A stretch of 64,000 nt of DNA from Fimenecus sp045613065 (GCA_045613065.1 JAZLAH010000005.1:1-64000), one strand, 5' to 3'. Counted from the stretch's first letter, positions 7,573 through 16,602 are shown. Translations and numbers: made by a program. The notes: a model not told the origin generated them from the sequence alone.

Positions 7573-8496
7573 ATGGGTATTTACAAACAAGAACGTTTTG
7601 GTATTGCAAGAAAAATCGTATCAAATATGACTGCGGAAAGCTGGGAAACAATTCCTCATGCTGTTGTTGGTTATGAAGTAGATGTTACAGAATTTTTGAA
7701 AGAGTACAAGAAACTTAATGAGGGTTGTACAGATAAGTCAAAGAAAATTTCAATCAACACTGTTGTTATGAAAATCATCTGCGAAGGTCTTATGGCTGCA
7801 CCAAAGATGAACTGCCACCTTAACTTTGAGCGTAAGCTTGTTCGTGGTAAGCTTTCATATCATGACCGTGTTAACGTATCAATGCCAGCAATGCTTCCTG
7901 ATGGCAGAATGATGACAGTTAATCTTCGTCATATGGAAAGCAAATCTCTTACTAAAATGACAGAGGTTATCAACGACACAATGCGTCGTATGCAGAACAC
8001 AAATATGGATGAAGCTATGTTTGAGGTTTCTATGGATAACACAATTAACGGACTTAAAAAAGGTAAGATTCTTCAGGCAATCTTCCGTCTTATTGGTGCA
8101 AAGACAGGTAAGCATAAGGTAAAGACTCTTTCAGGTAAAGAAAAGAAGGAATATTATTCAATTCCTGTTAGAGACAGACTTACAAAACATGATATCGAAC
8201 AGGGTACAGTTACAATTTCTAACCTTGGTTCAATTCATCGTAACCAGAAGGGTATGTGCTTCCTTCTTGAAATCATTCCACCTCAGGTTACTGCAATCGC
8301 AGTTAATGCTATCCAGAAGAGACCAACTGTTGTAACAGATGAAAACGGCAACGATACAATCGCAGTTCGTCAGATTCTTCCTCTTACAATTGCATTTGAC
8401 CACAAGGCTCTTGACTACGGTGATATTCTTCCATTTATGAACAGACTTGATGAAATCTTTGAAAACCCATCAGTTATCCATTCCTGGAAAGAATAA
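7573..8496 (+). CDS. Stand-alone E2-type (2-oxoacid dehydrogenase) acyltransferase domain
   Basis: A 307-aa protein that is only the catalytic CAT/E2 fold. 'ITISNLGS'-type (TVTISNLGSIH) and 'PLTIAFDHKALDYGD' motifs are seen; the latter holds the His and Asp of the HxxxD active site, with Tyr where Gly normally follows Asp. There is no lipoyl domain and no peripheral subunit-binding domain, and no E1 or E3 gene is nearby. True E2 subunits carry these and are about 400-550 aa. It is co-transcribed with the CoA-transferase (TAAGGAG site), so it may act on a soluble acyl-CoA in a chloramphenicol-acetyltransferase-like way. Function is inferred only. Confidence 0.8.
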   Translation: MGIYKQERFGIARKIVSNMTAESWETIPHAVVGYEVDVTEFLKEYKKLNEGCTDKSKKISINTVVMKIICEGLMAAPKMNCHLNFERKLVRGKLSYHDRVNVSMPAMLPDGRMMTVNLRHMESKSLTKMTEVINDTMRRMQNTNMDEAMFEVSMDNTINGLKKGKILQAIFRLIGAKTGKHKVKTLSGKEKKEYYSIPVRDRLTKHDIEQGTVTISNLGSIHRNQKGMCFLLEIIPPQVTAIAVNAIQKRPTVVTDENGNDTIAVRQILPLTIAFDHKALDYGDILPFMNRLDEIFENPSVIHSWKE

Positions 8497-8519
8497 TTAA
8501 AGAAATATGTAAATTTATG

Positions 8520-8561
8520 GTGATTTGTAGAGTTTAACGCTTTACAAATCACTTTTTTTTT
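8520..8561 (+). terminator. Terminator of the CoA-transferase operon
   Basis: GTGATTTGTA (8520-8529) pairs with TACAAATCAC (8543-8552), followed by nine T. Confidence 0.85.
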
Positions 8562-8621
8562 ATTATAATACAATAGCATATTTATAAAATGGAGTAATAT
8601 TTAATTTCCATTGGAGAAAGG

Positions 8622-10202
8622 ATGAATGAAATGTCAAACCAGATGATGATATTTCTTGCTATGGCAGGATATATGCTTATTGTTATCGGCATAGGCGTAT
8701 TCTTTGCACGTAAAGCAAACAAAAACACAGAAAACTATTTCTTAGGTGGTAGAAGTTTAGGACCTTGGGTTGCAGCTATGAGTGCTGAAGCTTCAGATAT
8801 GAGTGGTTGGCTTCTTATGGGACTTCCCGGTGTTGCATATTGGTGTGGTCTTGCGGATGCTACATGGACTGCAGTGGGTCTTGCACTCGGTACATATCTT
8901 AACTGGCTTATTGTTGCAAAAAGACTTCGTAATTATTCAGCAGTCAGCGGTGATGCAATTACAGTTCCTGAATTCTTCTCAAACCGTTTCCATGAAGATA
9001 AAAAGGTTATCAGAATTATTGCATCAGTTTTAATTCTTGTGTTCTTCACAGTTTATGCAGGTAGCTGTTTCGTTACTTGTGGTAAGCTTTTCAGCACATT
9101 GTTCGGATATTCATATACATCAATGATGATTGTTGGTGCACTTTTCGTTATCGTTTATACATTCCTCGGTGGTTTCCTTGCTGAAAGTGCTTCTGACTTT
9201 ATGCAGAGTATCGTTATGATTGTTGCACTCGTGGCTGTTCTTGCATTGGGAACAGCTCATGCTGGTGGTATTGAAGCTGTTATGGCAAATGCTCAGTCTA
9301 TTGAGGGTTATTTTTCACTTACAGAAATCGCTAACCCTGTAACTAACGAAGCAGGTATGCAGCTTGTTGAAAATGGTGTTCCTGTTTTCGGTAACGCAGT
9401 AGATTATCCTGTACTTACAATCGCTTCAATGCTTGCTTGGGGTCTTGGATACTTCGGTATGCCTCAGGTTCTCCTTAGATTTATGGCTATTCGTAAGGCA
9501 AGTGAACTTAAGAAGTCAAGAAGAATTGCAACAGTATGGGTTATTATTTCACTTTTTGCAGCAGTTGCAATCGGTATTATCGGTCGTGCAATGCTTCCAG
9601 CTGCAGAAACACTCCTTACAAAGGGTGGTGCAGAAAACGTATTCGTTCTTATGAGTGAAACACTTCTTCATCCTGTACTTGCAGGTGTTATTATGGCAGG
9701 TATTCTTGCTGCTACAATCAGTTCATCTGACTCATATCTTCTTATTGCATCTTCAGCACTTGCAAACGACATCTATAAGGGTGTTGTTGATAAGAAAGCA
9801 AGTGACAAGAAGGTTATGTGGATATCACGTATTGCCCTTATGGTAGTTGCTCTTATAGGTATGGTAATTGCTCTTGATGAAAAAAGTATTATTTTCAACA
9901 TTGTTTCATTTGCTTGGGCAGGATTCGGTGCAACATTCGGACCACTTATGCTCTTCTCACTTTTCTGGAAGAAGACAACTCGTGCAGGTGCTGTTGCAGG
10001 TATGCTTTCAGGTGCGGCAACAGTATTCCTTTGGAAACTTGTGCTTAATCCAACATTCGGTGGTGTGTTTGCAATTTATGAACTTCTCCCTGCCTTTATC
10101 GTATCTTCAATTGTTATTGTTGTTGTTTCTCTTGTTTCAAAGAAGCCATCAGCTGAAATTGAAGCAGAGTTTGAAAAGGCTAAAAAAGGTCTTGCAGAAT
10201 AA
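8622..10202 (+). CDS. putP: Sodium/proline symporter
   Basis: A 526-aa SSS-family transporter with about 13 membrane segments. Typical PutP features are 'NTENYFLGGRSLGPWVAAMSAEASDMSGWL' at the Na+-site helix, 'FFSNRF' in loop 3, 'QVLLRFMAIR' and the SSSD motif (ISSSDSYL) in helix 9. It imports proline with Na+. An in-frame second ATG at 8631 (MSNQMMIF) is an equally credible start because AAAGGA lies 8 nt before it; the 8622 start has GGAG 5 nt upstream. A single gene, with glyS 47 nt behind. Confidence 0.9.
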   Translation: MNEMSNQMMIFLAMAGYMLIVIGIGVFFARKANKNTENYFLGGRSLGPWVAAMSAEASDMSGWLLMGLPGVAYWCGLADATWTAVGLALGTYLNWLIVAKRLRNYSAVSGDAITVPEFFSNRFHEDKKVIRIIASVLILVFFTVYAGSCFVTCGKLFSTLFGYSYTSMMIVGALFVIVYTFLGGFLAESASDFMQSIVMIVALVAVLALGTAHAGGIEAVMANAQSIEGYFSLTEIANPVTNEAGMQLVENGVPVFGNAVDYPVLTIASMLAWGLGYFGMPQVLLRFMAIRKASELKKSRRIATVWVIISLFAAVAIGIIGRAMLPAAETLLTKGGAENVFVLMSETLLHPVLAGVIMAGILAATISSSDSYLLIASSALANDIYKGVVDKKASDKKVMWISRIALMVVALIGMVIALDEKSIIFNIVSFAWAGFGATFGPLMLFSLFWKKTTRAGAVAGMLSGAATVFLWKLVLNPTFGGVFAIYELLPAFIVSSIVIVVVSLVSKKPSAEIEAEFEKAKKGLAE

Positions 10203-10249
10203 ATACAGAAAAATAAACTCATATTATATAATAAAGAAGGAATTCTAAA

Positions 10250-11650
10250 ATGCTTAACACAGAAAAAACACTTGAAAAACTCGTAGCTCTTTCAAAGGGC
10301 AGAGGTTTTGTTTACGCAGGTAGTGAAATCTACGGCGGACTTGCTAACACTTGGGACTACGGTCCATTAGGCGTTGAACTTAAAGAAAATATCAAAAAAG
10401 CCTGGAGAAAGAAATTTATCCAGGAAAACAAATATAATGTAGGTCTTGATTCAGCAATTCTTATGAATCCACAGACTTGGGTGGCTTCAGGTCACCTTGG
10501 TGGCTTCTCTGACCCACTTATGGACTGCTGTCAGTGTAAGACAAGACATCGTGCAGATAATCTTATTGAAAACTTTGACGGAACAAATGTTGCAGGTTGG
10601 TCAAATGAAGAAATGGCAAACTACATTAAGGAACATTCAATTCCATGTCCTGACTGTGGTGCTCATAACTTTACTGACATTCGTCAATTTAACCTTATGT
10701 TCAAAACATTCCAGGGTGTTACTGAAGATTCAACATCAGAAATTTATCTTCGTCCTGAAACAGCTCAGGGTATTTTCGTAAACTTCCAGAATGTTCAGAG
10801 AACAACAAGAAAGAAAGTTCCATTCGGTGTTGCACAGATTGGTAAATCTTTCCGTAACGAAATTACTCCAGGTAAATTCATTTTCCGAGTTCGTGAGTTT
10901 GAACAGATGGAACTTGAATTCTTCTGTAAACCAGGTACAGACCTTGAATGGTTTGATTATTGGAGAAGCTTCTGCCGTGATTGGCTCTATTCGCTTAACA
11001 TTAAACCTGAAAATCTTCGTCTTCGTGACCATGACCCTGAAGAACTTTGCTTCTATTCAAAGGCTACAACTGACTTTGAATACTTATTCCCATTTGGTTG
11101 GGGTGAACTTTGGGGTATTGCTGACAGAACTGACTACGACCTTACTCAGCACAGCAATACAAGTGGTAAAGCACTTGAATATTTTGACCAGACAACTAAT
11201 GAAAAGTACATTCCATATGTTATCGAACCATCATTAGGTGTTGAACGTCTTTTCTTGGCTCTCTTAACTGAAGCTTATGATGAAGAAGTTGTAGATGCAG
11301 AAAAGAACGACACTCGTGTTGTTATGCATTTCCATCCTGTACTTGCACCTGTTAAGGCTGCAGTTCTTCCACTTTCAAAGAAACTTGGTGAAAAGGCTGA
11401 GGAAATTTACGAAATGCTTTCAAAGTATTTCAATGTAGAATATGATGATGCAGGTTCAATTGGTAAGAGATACCGTCGTCAGGACGAAATCGGTACTCCT
11501 CTCTGTATCACTGTTGACTTCCAGACAGTTGGTGACGACGAAAGTGAAGCAGATAACTGCGTAACAGTTCGTGACAGAGATACAATGGAACAGGTAAGAC
11601 TTCCTATCGACCAGTTGGTTGATTATATCAGTAAAAAATTGGAGTTCTAA
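10250..11650 (+). CDS. glyS: Glycine--tRNA ligase (homodimeric type)
   Basis: A 466-aa class II aminoacyl-tRNA synthetase of the alpha2 type. Motifs are 'FVYAGSEIYGGLANTWDYGPLG' (motif 1 region), 'FRNEITPGKFIFRVREFEQ' (motif 2), 'GVERLFLALL' (motif 3) and a C-terminal anticodon-binding domain. 'CCQCKTRHRAD' and 'CPDCGAHN' form the zinc-knuckle insertion of this branch. It charges tRNA-Gly. The lipid kinase ATG follows its stop codon directly, so they form one operon. Confidence 0.95.
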   Translation: MLNTEKTLEKLVALSKGRGFVYAGSEIYGGLANTWDYGPLGVELKENIKKAWRKKFIQENKYNVGLDSAILMNPQTWVASGHLGGFSDPLMDCCQCKTRHRADNLIENFDGTNVAGWSNEEMANYIKEHSIPCPDCGAHNFTDIRQFNLMFKTFQGVTEDSTSEIYLRPETAQGIFVNFQNVQRTTRKKVPFGVAQIGKSFRNEITPGKFIFRVREFEQMELEFFCKPGTDLEWFDYWRSFCRDWLYSLNIKPENLRLRDHDPEELCFYSKATTDFEYLFPFGWGELWGIADRTDYDLTQHSNTSGKALEYFDQTTNEKYIPYVIEPSLGVERLFLALLTEAYDEEVVDAEKNDTRVVMHFHPVLAPVKAAVLPLSKKLGEKAEEIYEMLSKYFNVEYDDAGSIGKRYRRQDEIGTPLCITVDFQTVGDDESEADNCVTVRDRDTMEQVRLPIDQLVDYISKKLEF

Positions 11651-12562
11651 ATGGGGAAATCTCTTTTACTTATAATTAATCCTATAGCAGGTAAGCGTCA
11701 CGCTGTGGATTATCAGCCTGAAATTGTTGAGAAGTTTCAGGAAGCAGGATATGAAGTTCAGGTGCGTTATACTGAGATTCATAAAAATGCATATTATGTT
11801 ACAAAAAAATATGGTAAAGACTGTGACATTATCGTCTGCTGTGGTGGTGACGGAACATTAAAGGAAACAGTTTGTGGTATGATGGAATTGAAACTTCAGG
11901 CAAAACTCGGTTACATTCCTTGTGGCACAACAAATGACTTTGCTCATTCGCTGCACATTCCAACAGACTTTGATGATGCTGTTGAAACTATCCTTGGTGG
12001 TCACACAAAGGCAATTGATATTGGTGATTTCAATGGTAAAGAGCAGTTTATCTATGTTTCCTGTTTTGGTAATTTCTGTGATGTTTCATATAAAGCAAAA
12101 CAATCTTTGAAAAATAAGGTTGGCAGAGCTGCTTATTATTGGGAAACAGCAAAGGAAGTTACAAAAATCAAGGGATTCAAAGCAAAAGTTGAATGTGACG
12201 ATGGTGAGATTATAGAAGGTAATTTCTTCTATGGTGGCGTCTCAAATTCATATTCTGTTGCAGGATTTCCTGTGTTAAAAAAATCAGGTGTTAAGTTTGA
12301 TGACGGATTTCACGAGTTATCACTTATACGAATTCCAAAGAATCCTGCACAGCTTGCTTCAATATTAAATGCTATGTTTGTAACAAGAGATGTTATGAAT
12401 AACAAGTATCTTGTCGTGAAACGAGGCAAAGAATTCAAATTCTGGTTTGATGATGAAGTAAACTGGACCCTTGACGGTGAAAATGGTGGAAGTCATAGCT
12501 TTGCACATATTAAAACTTGTGAAAATGCAGTAAAGATTTTTTGCGACGAACAAGAAGACTAA
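11651..12562 (+). CDS. Diacylglycerol/lipid kinase (YegS/BmrU/DgkB-like)
   Basis: A 303-aa protein with the DAGK catalytic domain. 'LLIINPIAGKR' opens it, 'VCCGGDGTLKE' is the GGDGT ATP-binding motif, and 'GYIPCGTTNDFAHSL' is the substrate loop. In Gram-positive bacteria such enzymes phosphorylate diacylglycerol for lipid recycling. The start codon directly abuts the glyS stop, and its GGAG site lies inside glyS. A hairpin terminator follows within 15 nt. Confidence 0.88.
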   Translation: MGKSLLLIINPIAGKRHAVDYQPEIVEKFQEAGYEVQVRYTEIHKNAYYVTKKYGKDCDIIVCCGGDGTLKETVCGMMELKLQAKLGYIPCGTTNDFAHSLHIPTDFDDAVETILGGHTKAIDIGDFNGKEQFIYVSCFGNFCDVSYKAKQSLKNKVGRAAYYWETAKEVTKIKGFKAKVECDDGEIIEGNFFYGGVSNSYSVAGFPVLKKSGVKFDDGFHELSLIRIPKNPAQLASILNAMFVTRDVMNNKYLVVKRGKEFKFWFDDEVNWTLDGENGGSHSFAHIKTCENAVKIFCDEQED

Positions 12563-12574
12563 ATAATGAAGAAT

Positions 12575-12608
12575 CTGCACTACATTAATATGGTAGTGCA
12601 GTTTTTTT
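12575..12608 (+). terminator. Terminator of glyS-lipid kinase operon
   Basis: CTGCACTAC / GTAGTGCAG stem (9 bp) with a 9-nt loop and seven T. The next start codon lies only 12 nt after the T run. Confidence 0.85.
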
Positions 12609-12620
12609 GTAGGTGATATA

Positions 12621-14270
12621 ATGGGAGAAAAATTCAAGAAAGCAATAGGTGTTGAGGGAACATTCAAAGATACTGTTCTGCCTATGATTTATTATTGTTT
12701 TACCAATATTTTTATTGGTGGTGGCGGATACATAATCAGTATGTATTTCAGTATATTTCTAACAAAAGTTGTAGGTCTTGATATTGAATATGCAGGATTT
12801 ATTACAATGGTTGCTGTTGTGTGGGATGGAATTAACGACCCGATTATGGGTATTATTACCGACCGTACACGTTCAAAATATGGTAGACATCGTTCATATC
12901 TAAAATGGGGTATCCCTTTTGTGTTTATTTCATATATAATGCTTTGGAATTCCTTTGGACTTGATGGTGAAAATCATCCATATATGACAGTTGCATATTT
13001 TGTATTTGCTTATGTGCTTTATAAAACTGCATATACAATAATTGCTGTACCACATACAGCAATGCTTCCTGAACTTGCACCTGAGTATAACAAGAGAACT
13101 CAATATACTTCTGTAAGCTATATTTTCAACTCTGTCGGTATGATTCCATCATATATCATTTTGCTTGTAATGCTTTCCATATTTGGTTTTTCAGATGGAC
13201 TTAACAGAGATGCAAAAACACCATTCTTTATTACAGGTATTATCCTTGCATTTATGTACAGTATTTCAATTTACGGTACATTCAAGCTTGTTAAAGAGCC
13301 AAGTTCACTTGATATGAAAAATGAGCCTCTTGATTTGAAAGCGGCACTTAAAGAATATGTTCTTGTGTTTAAAAACAGGTCTTTTAGACAGTATTTTGGA
13401 ATCAGCTTTTTCTGGGAAACTGCAAGAAGCTTTTATTCAACAACATATATTTATTATGTAACATTCCTTGCAAATCAATATAAATTCTATCCGATTTTTA
13501 ACACATTTGCAGGAGTTTTTGAATCTCTTGCATTCCCACTTAACTATGCTCTTACAATGAAACATGGTAAGAAAAAATGCGGAACAATCGTAACTCCGTT
13601 TATGATTTTAGGTCTTGCCATAGGTCTCATTGTTCAGGCAAGTCAACCAGGTACGTCAAAATCAACATTTATGCTTATACTTATGATTATGGGAGTAATA
13701 TTATATCCCTTTGGTATGAGTGGCATAGGTTTTGTATGTAATAACGTATTCCCTGACTTAACTGATGTGGATGAACTTATTACAGGTCGTCGTAGAGAAG
13801 GTGTTGTGTCAACTTGTAACACAATGGTTAAGCAGGTGACAGGTGGTATCAATACATTTATCGTAACTCTTATTCTTGGTGGTTTTGGTCTTGATACAAA
13901 TAGTGAGGCAACGGAATTCGTTGAACAGCCAGCATCTGCAATTATTGGTATCCGTCTTTGTGTAGCTCTTATTCCAATGGTAAGTGCATTGATTTCATAT
14001 GTGCTTCTCAGAAAATTTGAGATGACAAAGGATGACCATACAATGATTCGTGCTGCAGTTGCAACGAAACACAAATATGGTAGTGTAACCCTTACGCCAG
14101 AAGAAAGAAAACGTTGTGAAATTCTTTCAGGACAGAAGTTAGAAGATACATGGCTTGGTAAGGATAACGATGAGTCACAAGGTCATACACTACAAAAAGA
14201 TGAAAATGGCAATTATATAATTCTTGTTGAAAAAGAATTAGAAAAACAAGCATTAATGTCTAATGTTTAA
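12621..14270 (+). CDS. GPH-family MFS symporter
   Basis: A 549-aa membrane protein with about 12 segments. 'VWDGINDPIMGIITDRTRSKYGRHRSYLKW' is the GPH loop 2-3 signature, and 'VDELITGRRREGVVS' is the second-half cognate. The C-terminal cytoplasmic tail is long (about 60 residues after the last helix, charged, ending near KQALMSNV). GTAGGTGAT precedes the ATG. The HExxH membrane protein follows 13 nt later, so both are likely made together. The substrate is unknown; a glycoside or pentoside is the family expectation. Confidence 0.87.
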   Translation: MGEKFKKAIGVEGTFKDTVLPMIYYCFTNIFIGGGGYIISMYFSIFLTKVVGLDIEYAGFITMVAVVWDGINDPIMGIITDRTRSKYGRHRSYLKWGIPFVFISYIMLWNSFGLDGENHPYMTVAYFVFAYVLYKTAYTIIAVPHTAMLPELAPEYNKRTQYTSVSYIFNSVGMIPSYIILLVMLSIFGFSDGLNRDAKTPFFITGIILAFMYSISIYGTFKLVKEPSSLDMKNEPLDLKAALKEYVLVFKNRSFRQYFGISFFWETARSFYSTTYIYYVTFLANQYKFYPIFNTFAGVFESLAFPLNYALTMKHGKKKCGTIVTPFMILGLAIGLIVQASQPGTSKSTFMLILMIMGVILYPFGMSGIGFVCNNVFPDLTDVDELITGRRREGVVSTCNTMVKQVTGGINTFIVTLILGGFGLDTNSEATEFVEQPASAIIGIRLCVALIPMVSALISYVLLRKFEMTKDDHTMIRAAVATKHKYGSVTLTPEERKRCEILSGQKLEDTWLGKDNDESQGHTLQKDENGNYIILVEKELEKQALMSNV

Positions 14271-14283
14271 AAGGAGGATTAAT

Positions 14284-14766
14284 ATGAGCAAAATTAATAT
14301 TAATCAAACTGCACCAACGGTAAAAAGAAGTAAGTTATTCGATGTTTTCTTCCATCTTGTTCAATGGACCTGGGGTTTGCCAGTAAATATTGCTGGTGGT
14401 ATAGCGTATCTTGTGTGCACAAGGATTTTAGGTTATCGTCATCAAAAATTCGGTTATGCAAACATAGTTTATATGCCTTGGGACCAGGGTGGACTTTCAA
14501 TGGGTGAATTCATTTTCATGAGGGAAAATCATCCTGATAAAGAATGGACATATAATACAAGAATTCATGAATATGGTCATACATGGCAATGCTTTTTGTT
14601 GGGCCCTCTTTATTATCCTGTGATTGCAATTCCATCGGTAATCTGGTGTCATTGCTTTGCAAAGTACAGACAAAAGAATAATGTTTCATATTATAAGCTT
14701 TACTGTGAGTGTTGGGCAAATAGCTGGGGAGAAAAGTTCTCAAAAATGAAGCGTGTTGATAAATAA
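14284..14766 (+). CDS. Small membrane protein with HExxH motif (putative gluzincin-like)
   Basis: A 160-aa protein with two hydrophobic stretches (about 30-48 and 104-122). Residues 95-99 read HEYGH, a zinc-protease HExxH motif directly before the second hydrophobic stretch ('TWQCFLLGPLYYPVIAIPSV'). E142 in 'CECWANSWG' is placed like the third zinc ligand of gluzincins (E..AD type). No known peptidase family can be named. The start at 14284 is taken because AAGGAGG lies 7 nt upstream; the frame opens seven codons earlier inside the transporter gene. Co-transcribed with the GPH symporter. Confidence 0.75.
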   Translation: MSKININQTAPTVKRSKLFDVFFHLVQWTWGLPVNIAGGIAYLVCTRILGYRHQKFGYANIVYMPWDQGGLSMGEFIFMRENHPDKEWTYNTRIHEYGHTWQCFLLGPLYYPVIAIPSVIWCHCFAKYRQKNNVSYYKLYCECWANSWGEKFSKMKRVDK

Positions 14767-14789
14767 GCTTTAAAATAAAACCTTTGTTT

Positions 14790-14820
14790 ATTGACAAAAG
14801 GAAATATTTGTGTAATAATA
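14790..14820 (+). promoter_or_regulatory. Promoter of the dockerin protein gene
   Basis: Consensus TTGACA (14790-14795), then an AT-rich -10 region reading TAATAATAT 16-17 nt later. The exact -10 hexamer is ambiguous. Confidence 0.5.
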
Positions 14821-14862
14821 TAATTTACGATATTATAAATTTTCGGAAAGAGGCGATATTTG

Positions 14863-15831
14863 ATGAAAAGATATTTTTCATTATTTTTAGCGTTGGTAAT
14901 GTTGGTTACTGCAATTCCTTTTGCAGCTATCACAGCTTCTGCTGCTGATTTAAAAGGTGATATTAACAATGACGGACAGGTAACAGCAATTGATGCTCGT
15001 TATATCTTACGTTATGTTGTAGGTCTTGAAACACTTAGTGACAACCAACTTAAGGCAGCTGATATGGATAAGAATGACAGCGTTACTGCTATTGATGCTC
15101 GTTTTATCCTTAGACAGGTTGCAGGTCTTTCAAATGGTATCTATGAAGTTGATACTGAACAGATGAACGACATTCTTAGGTTGTTTGGTTACAAATACGA
15201 TAAAGAGCAGGATATTTACTATACTGACGTTGAAGCATGGCAGCGTAATTTCGGATTTACAGATATATATGATAATGCTGCAGTATATACAAGCATGTGG
15301 TACCAGACACTTAAAATCGACTTCAACTATGGTGGTCTTCTTTGGAGACTTCAGTGGTGGAAGGGTCAGTACGGTGTTCTTGAAGGTGCAGAGTTAGGTG
15401 TTTACACAAAGAAACCTGAAAATGTTGACTCTGCTTTCTATAGATGTGCAGAAGACGAAAACCTTCTTGAAATGTACTTTGAGTACTACCAAACAACTGC
15501 TGACTATAATGAGGGTAAGCCACTTTTCACAAGATATGAACAGGAACACTGGTGGATTACAGGCTTCAAGTTCGGTACATGTGACCCTACAAGAAACGTT
15601 GTAAAGGCTGTTCTTATTGCTCGTGACAAAGAAATGGCTGATGGTATCGAAGCTGGCCTTAAGAATCTTACAGGTCAGGATAACAAGCCAACACCTGAAG
15701 GCTTTGTTGAATACAGACCATGGTATGAAGGCAACGCAAGTAACTACTATGTAAGAAACACATTGGCTGACGACAGAGTTATGTTCGAAGTTACATGGGT
15801 AGATGCTGGTTACACTAACTTTGGTTCATAA
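14863..15831 (+). CDS. Secreted dockerin type I + DUF4474 protein
   Basis: A 322-aa protein. Residues 1-27 are a signal peptide (cleavage after ASA). Residues about 31-90 form a type I dockerin: two EF-hand-like repeats, DINNDGQVTAIDARYILRYV and DMDKNDSVTAIDARFILRQV, each with the Ca2+-binding D-N-D-G/S pattern and a following helix. From about 100 on, the protein has DUF4474 hallmarks: 'AWQRNFGFTDIYD', 'LQWWKGQYG', 'GAELGVYTKKPE', 'HWWITGFKFG' and 'ARDKEMADGI'. A dockerin docks secreted proteins to cohesins, as in cellulosomes. The role of DUF4474 is unknown. ATG at 14863 follows GAAAGAGG; a TTG just before it is not used. Confidence 0.88.
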   Translation: MKRYFSLFLALVMLVTAIPFAAITASAADLKGDINNDGQVTAIDARYILRYVVGLETLSDNQLKAADMDKNDSVTAIDARFILRQVAGLSNGIYEVDTEQMNDILRLFGYKYDKEQDIYYTDVEAWQRNFGFTDIYDNAAVYTSMWYQTLKIDFNYGGLLWRLQWWKGQYGVLEGAELGVYTKKPENVDSAFYRCAEDENLLEMYFEYYQTTADYNEGKPLFTRYEQEHWWITGFKFGTCDPTRNVVKAVLIARDKEMADGIEAGLKNLTGQDNKPTPEGFVEYRPWYEGNASNYYVRNTLADDRVMFEVTWVDAGYTNFGS

Positions 15832-15870
15832 TAATTAGAGCGTATTTTCTAAGAATTAAATAAATCAGAA

Positions 15871-15901
15871 AGCAGTGAGGAAAAACCCACTGCTTTTTTT
15901 T
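15871..15901 (+). terminator. Terminator of the dockerin gene
   Basis: AGCAGTG pairs with CACTGCT, extended by GG/CC inside, followed by eight T. Confidence 0.85.
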
Positions 15902-15913
15902 GCTGATTTTATA

Positions 15914-15945
15914 AAAAAAGGAGATGATTTCTCATCTCCTTTTTA
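15914..15945 (-). terminator. Terminator of the PRTase-like gene
   Basis: AAAAAGGAGATGA / TCATCTCCTTTTT, a 13-bp perfect stem with a 4-nt loop. It has T runs on both strands, so it can act in both directions. Confidence 0.8.
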
Positions 15946-15957
15946 GTGTGCTAGATA

Positions 15958-16602
15958 TTAAAGTTTTGAATAACCGTGACAGTTAATAAGTGCATCAAGT
16001 TTTTTGCCTTCTTTGCAAAGAGGACATTCGTATGATGGAACACTGAAATAGTCAGGCAAGTCCTTTGGATTGAAAGCAGAATTGATTTCATACCCTTCAC
16101 AGTTATTTGTCGTTGCGAAAATAGATGCAACACCTGCAACTTCACCACCATAATACTTGATAGCTTCAATTGCTGAGCGAACTGTGTTACCTGATGCAAC
16201 AGAAACAGCTACAACAAGCACATGTTTACCTTTAATCATAGGTACCATATTGTCTCTAAAAATAAGTTGTGACCCATTAATAACTTCAGGTGTAACAACG
16301 TAAATTGTTTGGTGAGCATTGATGTTTACGTAGTCATTTTTTGTGAGTTCTTCTGCAACGCAAGTACCAACCACTTCCATTCCGTCCAGACAAAGGATTG
16401 TGTCAACTAAACAAGTGCTGTATTTATGGTTTTTACATAATTCCTGAGCAATAGCTTTTGCTTCAGAAAGACGGGATTTCTGTGCAGCGACATCAATATA
16501 ATAGTTACTATGTGAACTGCTTGTTGCAAAGTGTCCTTTTGCAACACGGAGAAGTAAATTGTTGTTTTTCGTTTTGATTTTTGTAATATTTGTTGTAGGC
16601 AT
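15958..16602 (-). CDS. Phosphoribosyltransferase-like protein (orotate PRTase-like fold)
   Basis: A 214-aa protein with the type I PRTase layout: an 'IYVVTPEVINGSQLIFRDN' flexible region, then 'GKHVLVVAVSVASGNTVRSA' at about 125-144, which aligns with the PRPP loop (usually VLVVDDVxTTGxT). The two acidic residues of that loop are replaced by Ala132-Val133, while the G-N-T end is kept. A Cys pair (ECPLCKEGKK) lies near the C-terminus, as in OPRT-like regulators. It may bind a nucleotide or PRPP without full catalysis, or be a divergent enzyme. Start supported by GAAGGAGG. Confidence 0.7.
   Translation of the reverse strand: MPTTNITKIKTKNNNLLLRVAKGHFATSSSHSNYYIDVAAQKSRLSEAKAIAQELCKNHKYSTCLVDTILCLDGMEVVGTCVAEELTKNDYVNINAHQTIYVVTPEVINGSQLIFRDNMVPMIKGKHVLVVAVSVASGNTVRSAIEAIKYYGGEVAGVASIFATTNNCEGYEINSAFNPKDLPDYFSVPSYECPLCKEGKKLDALINCHGYSKL

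Noticed and set aside
13643..14074. 143-codon frame opposite the GPH symporter
   Set aside because: Antisense shadow, no ribosome binding site or family match.
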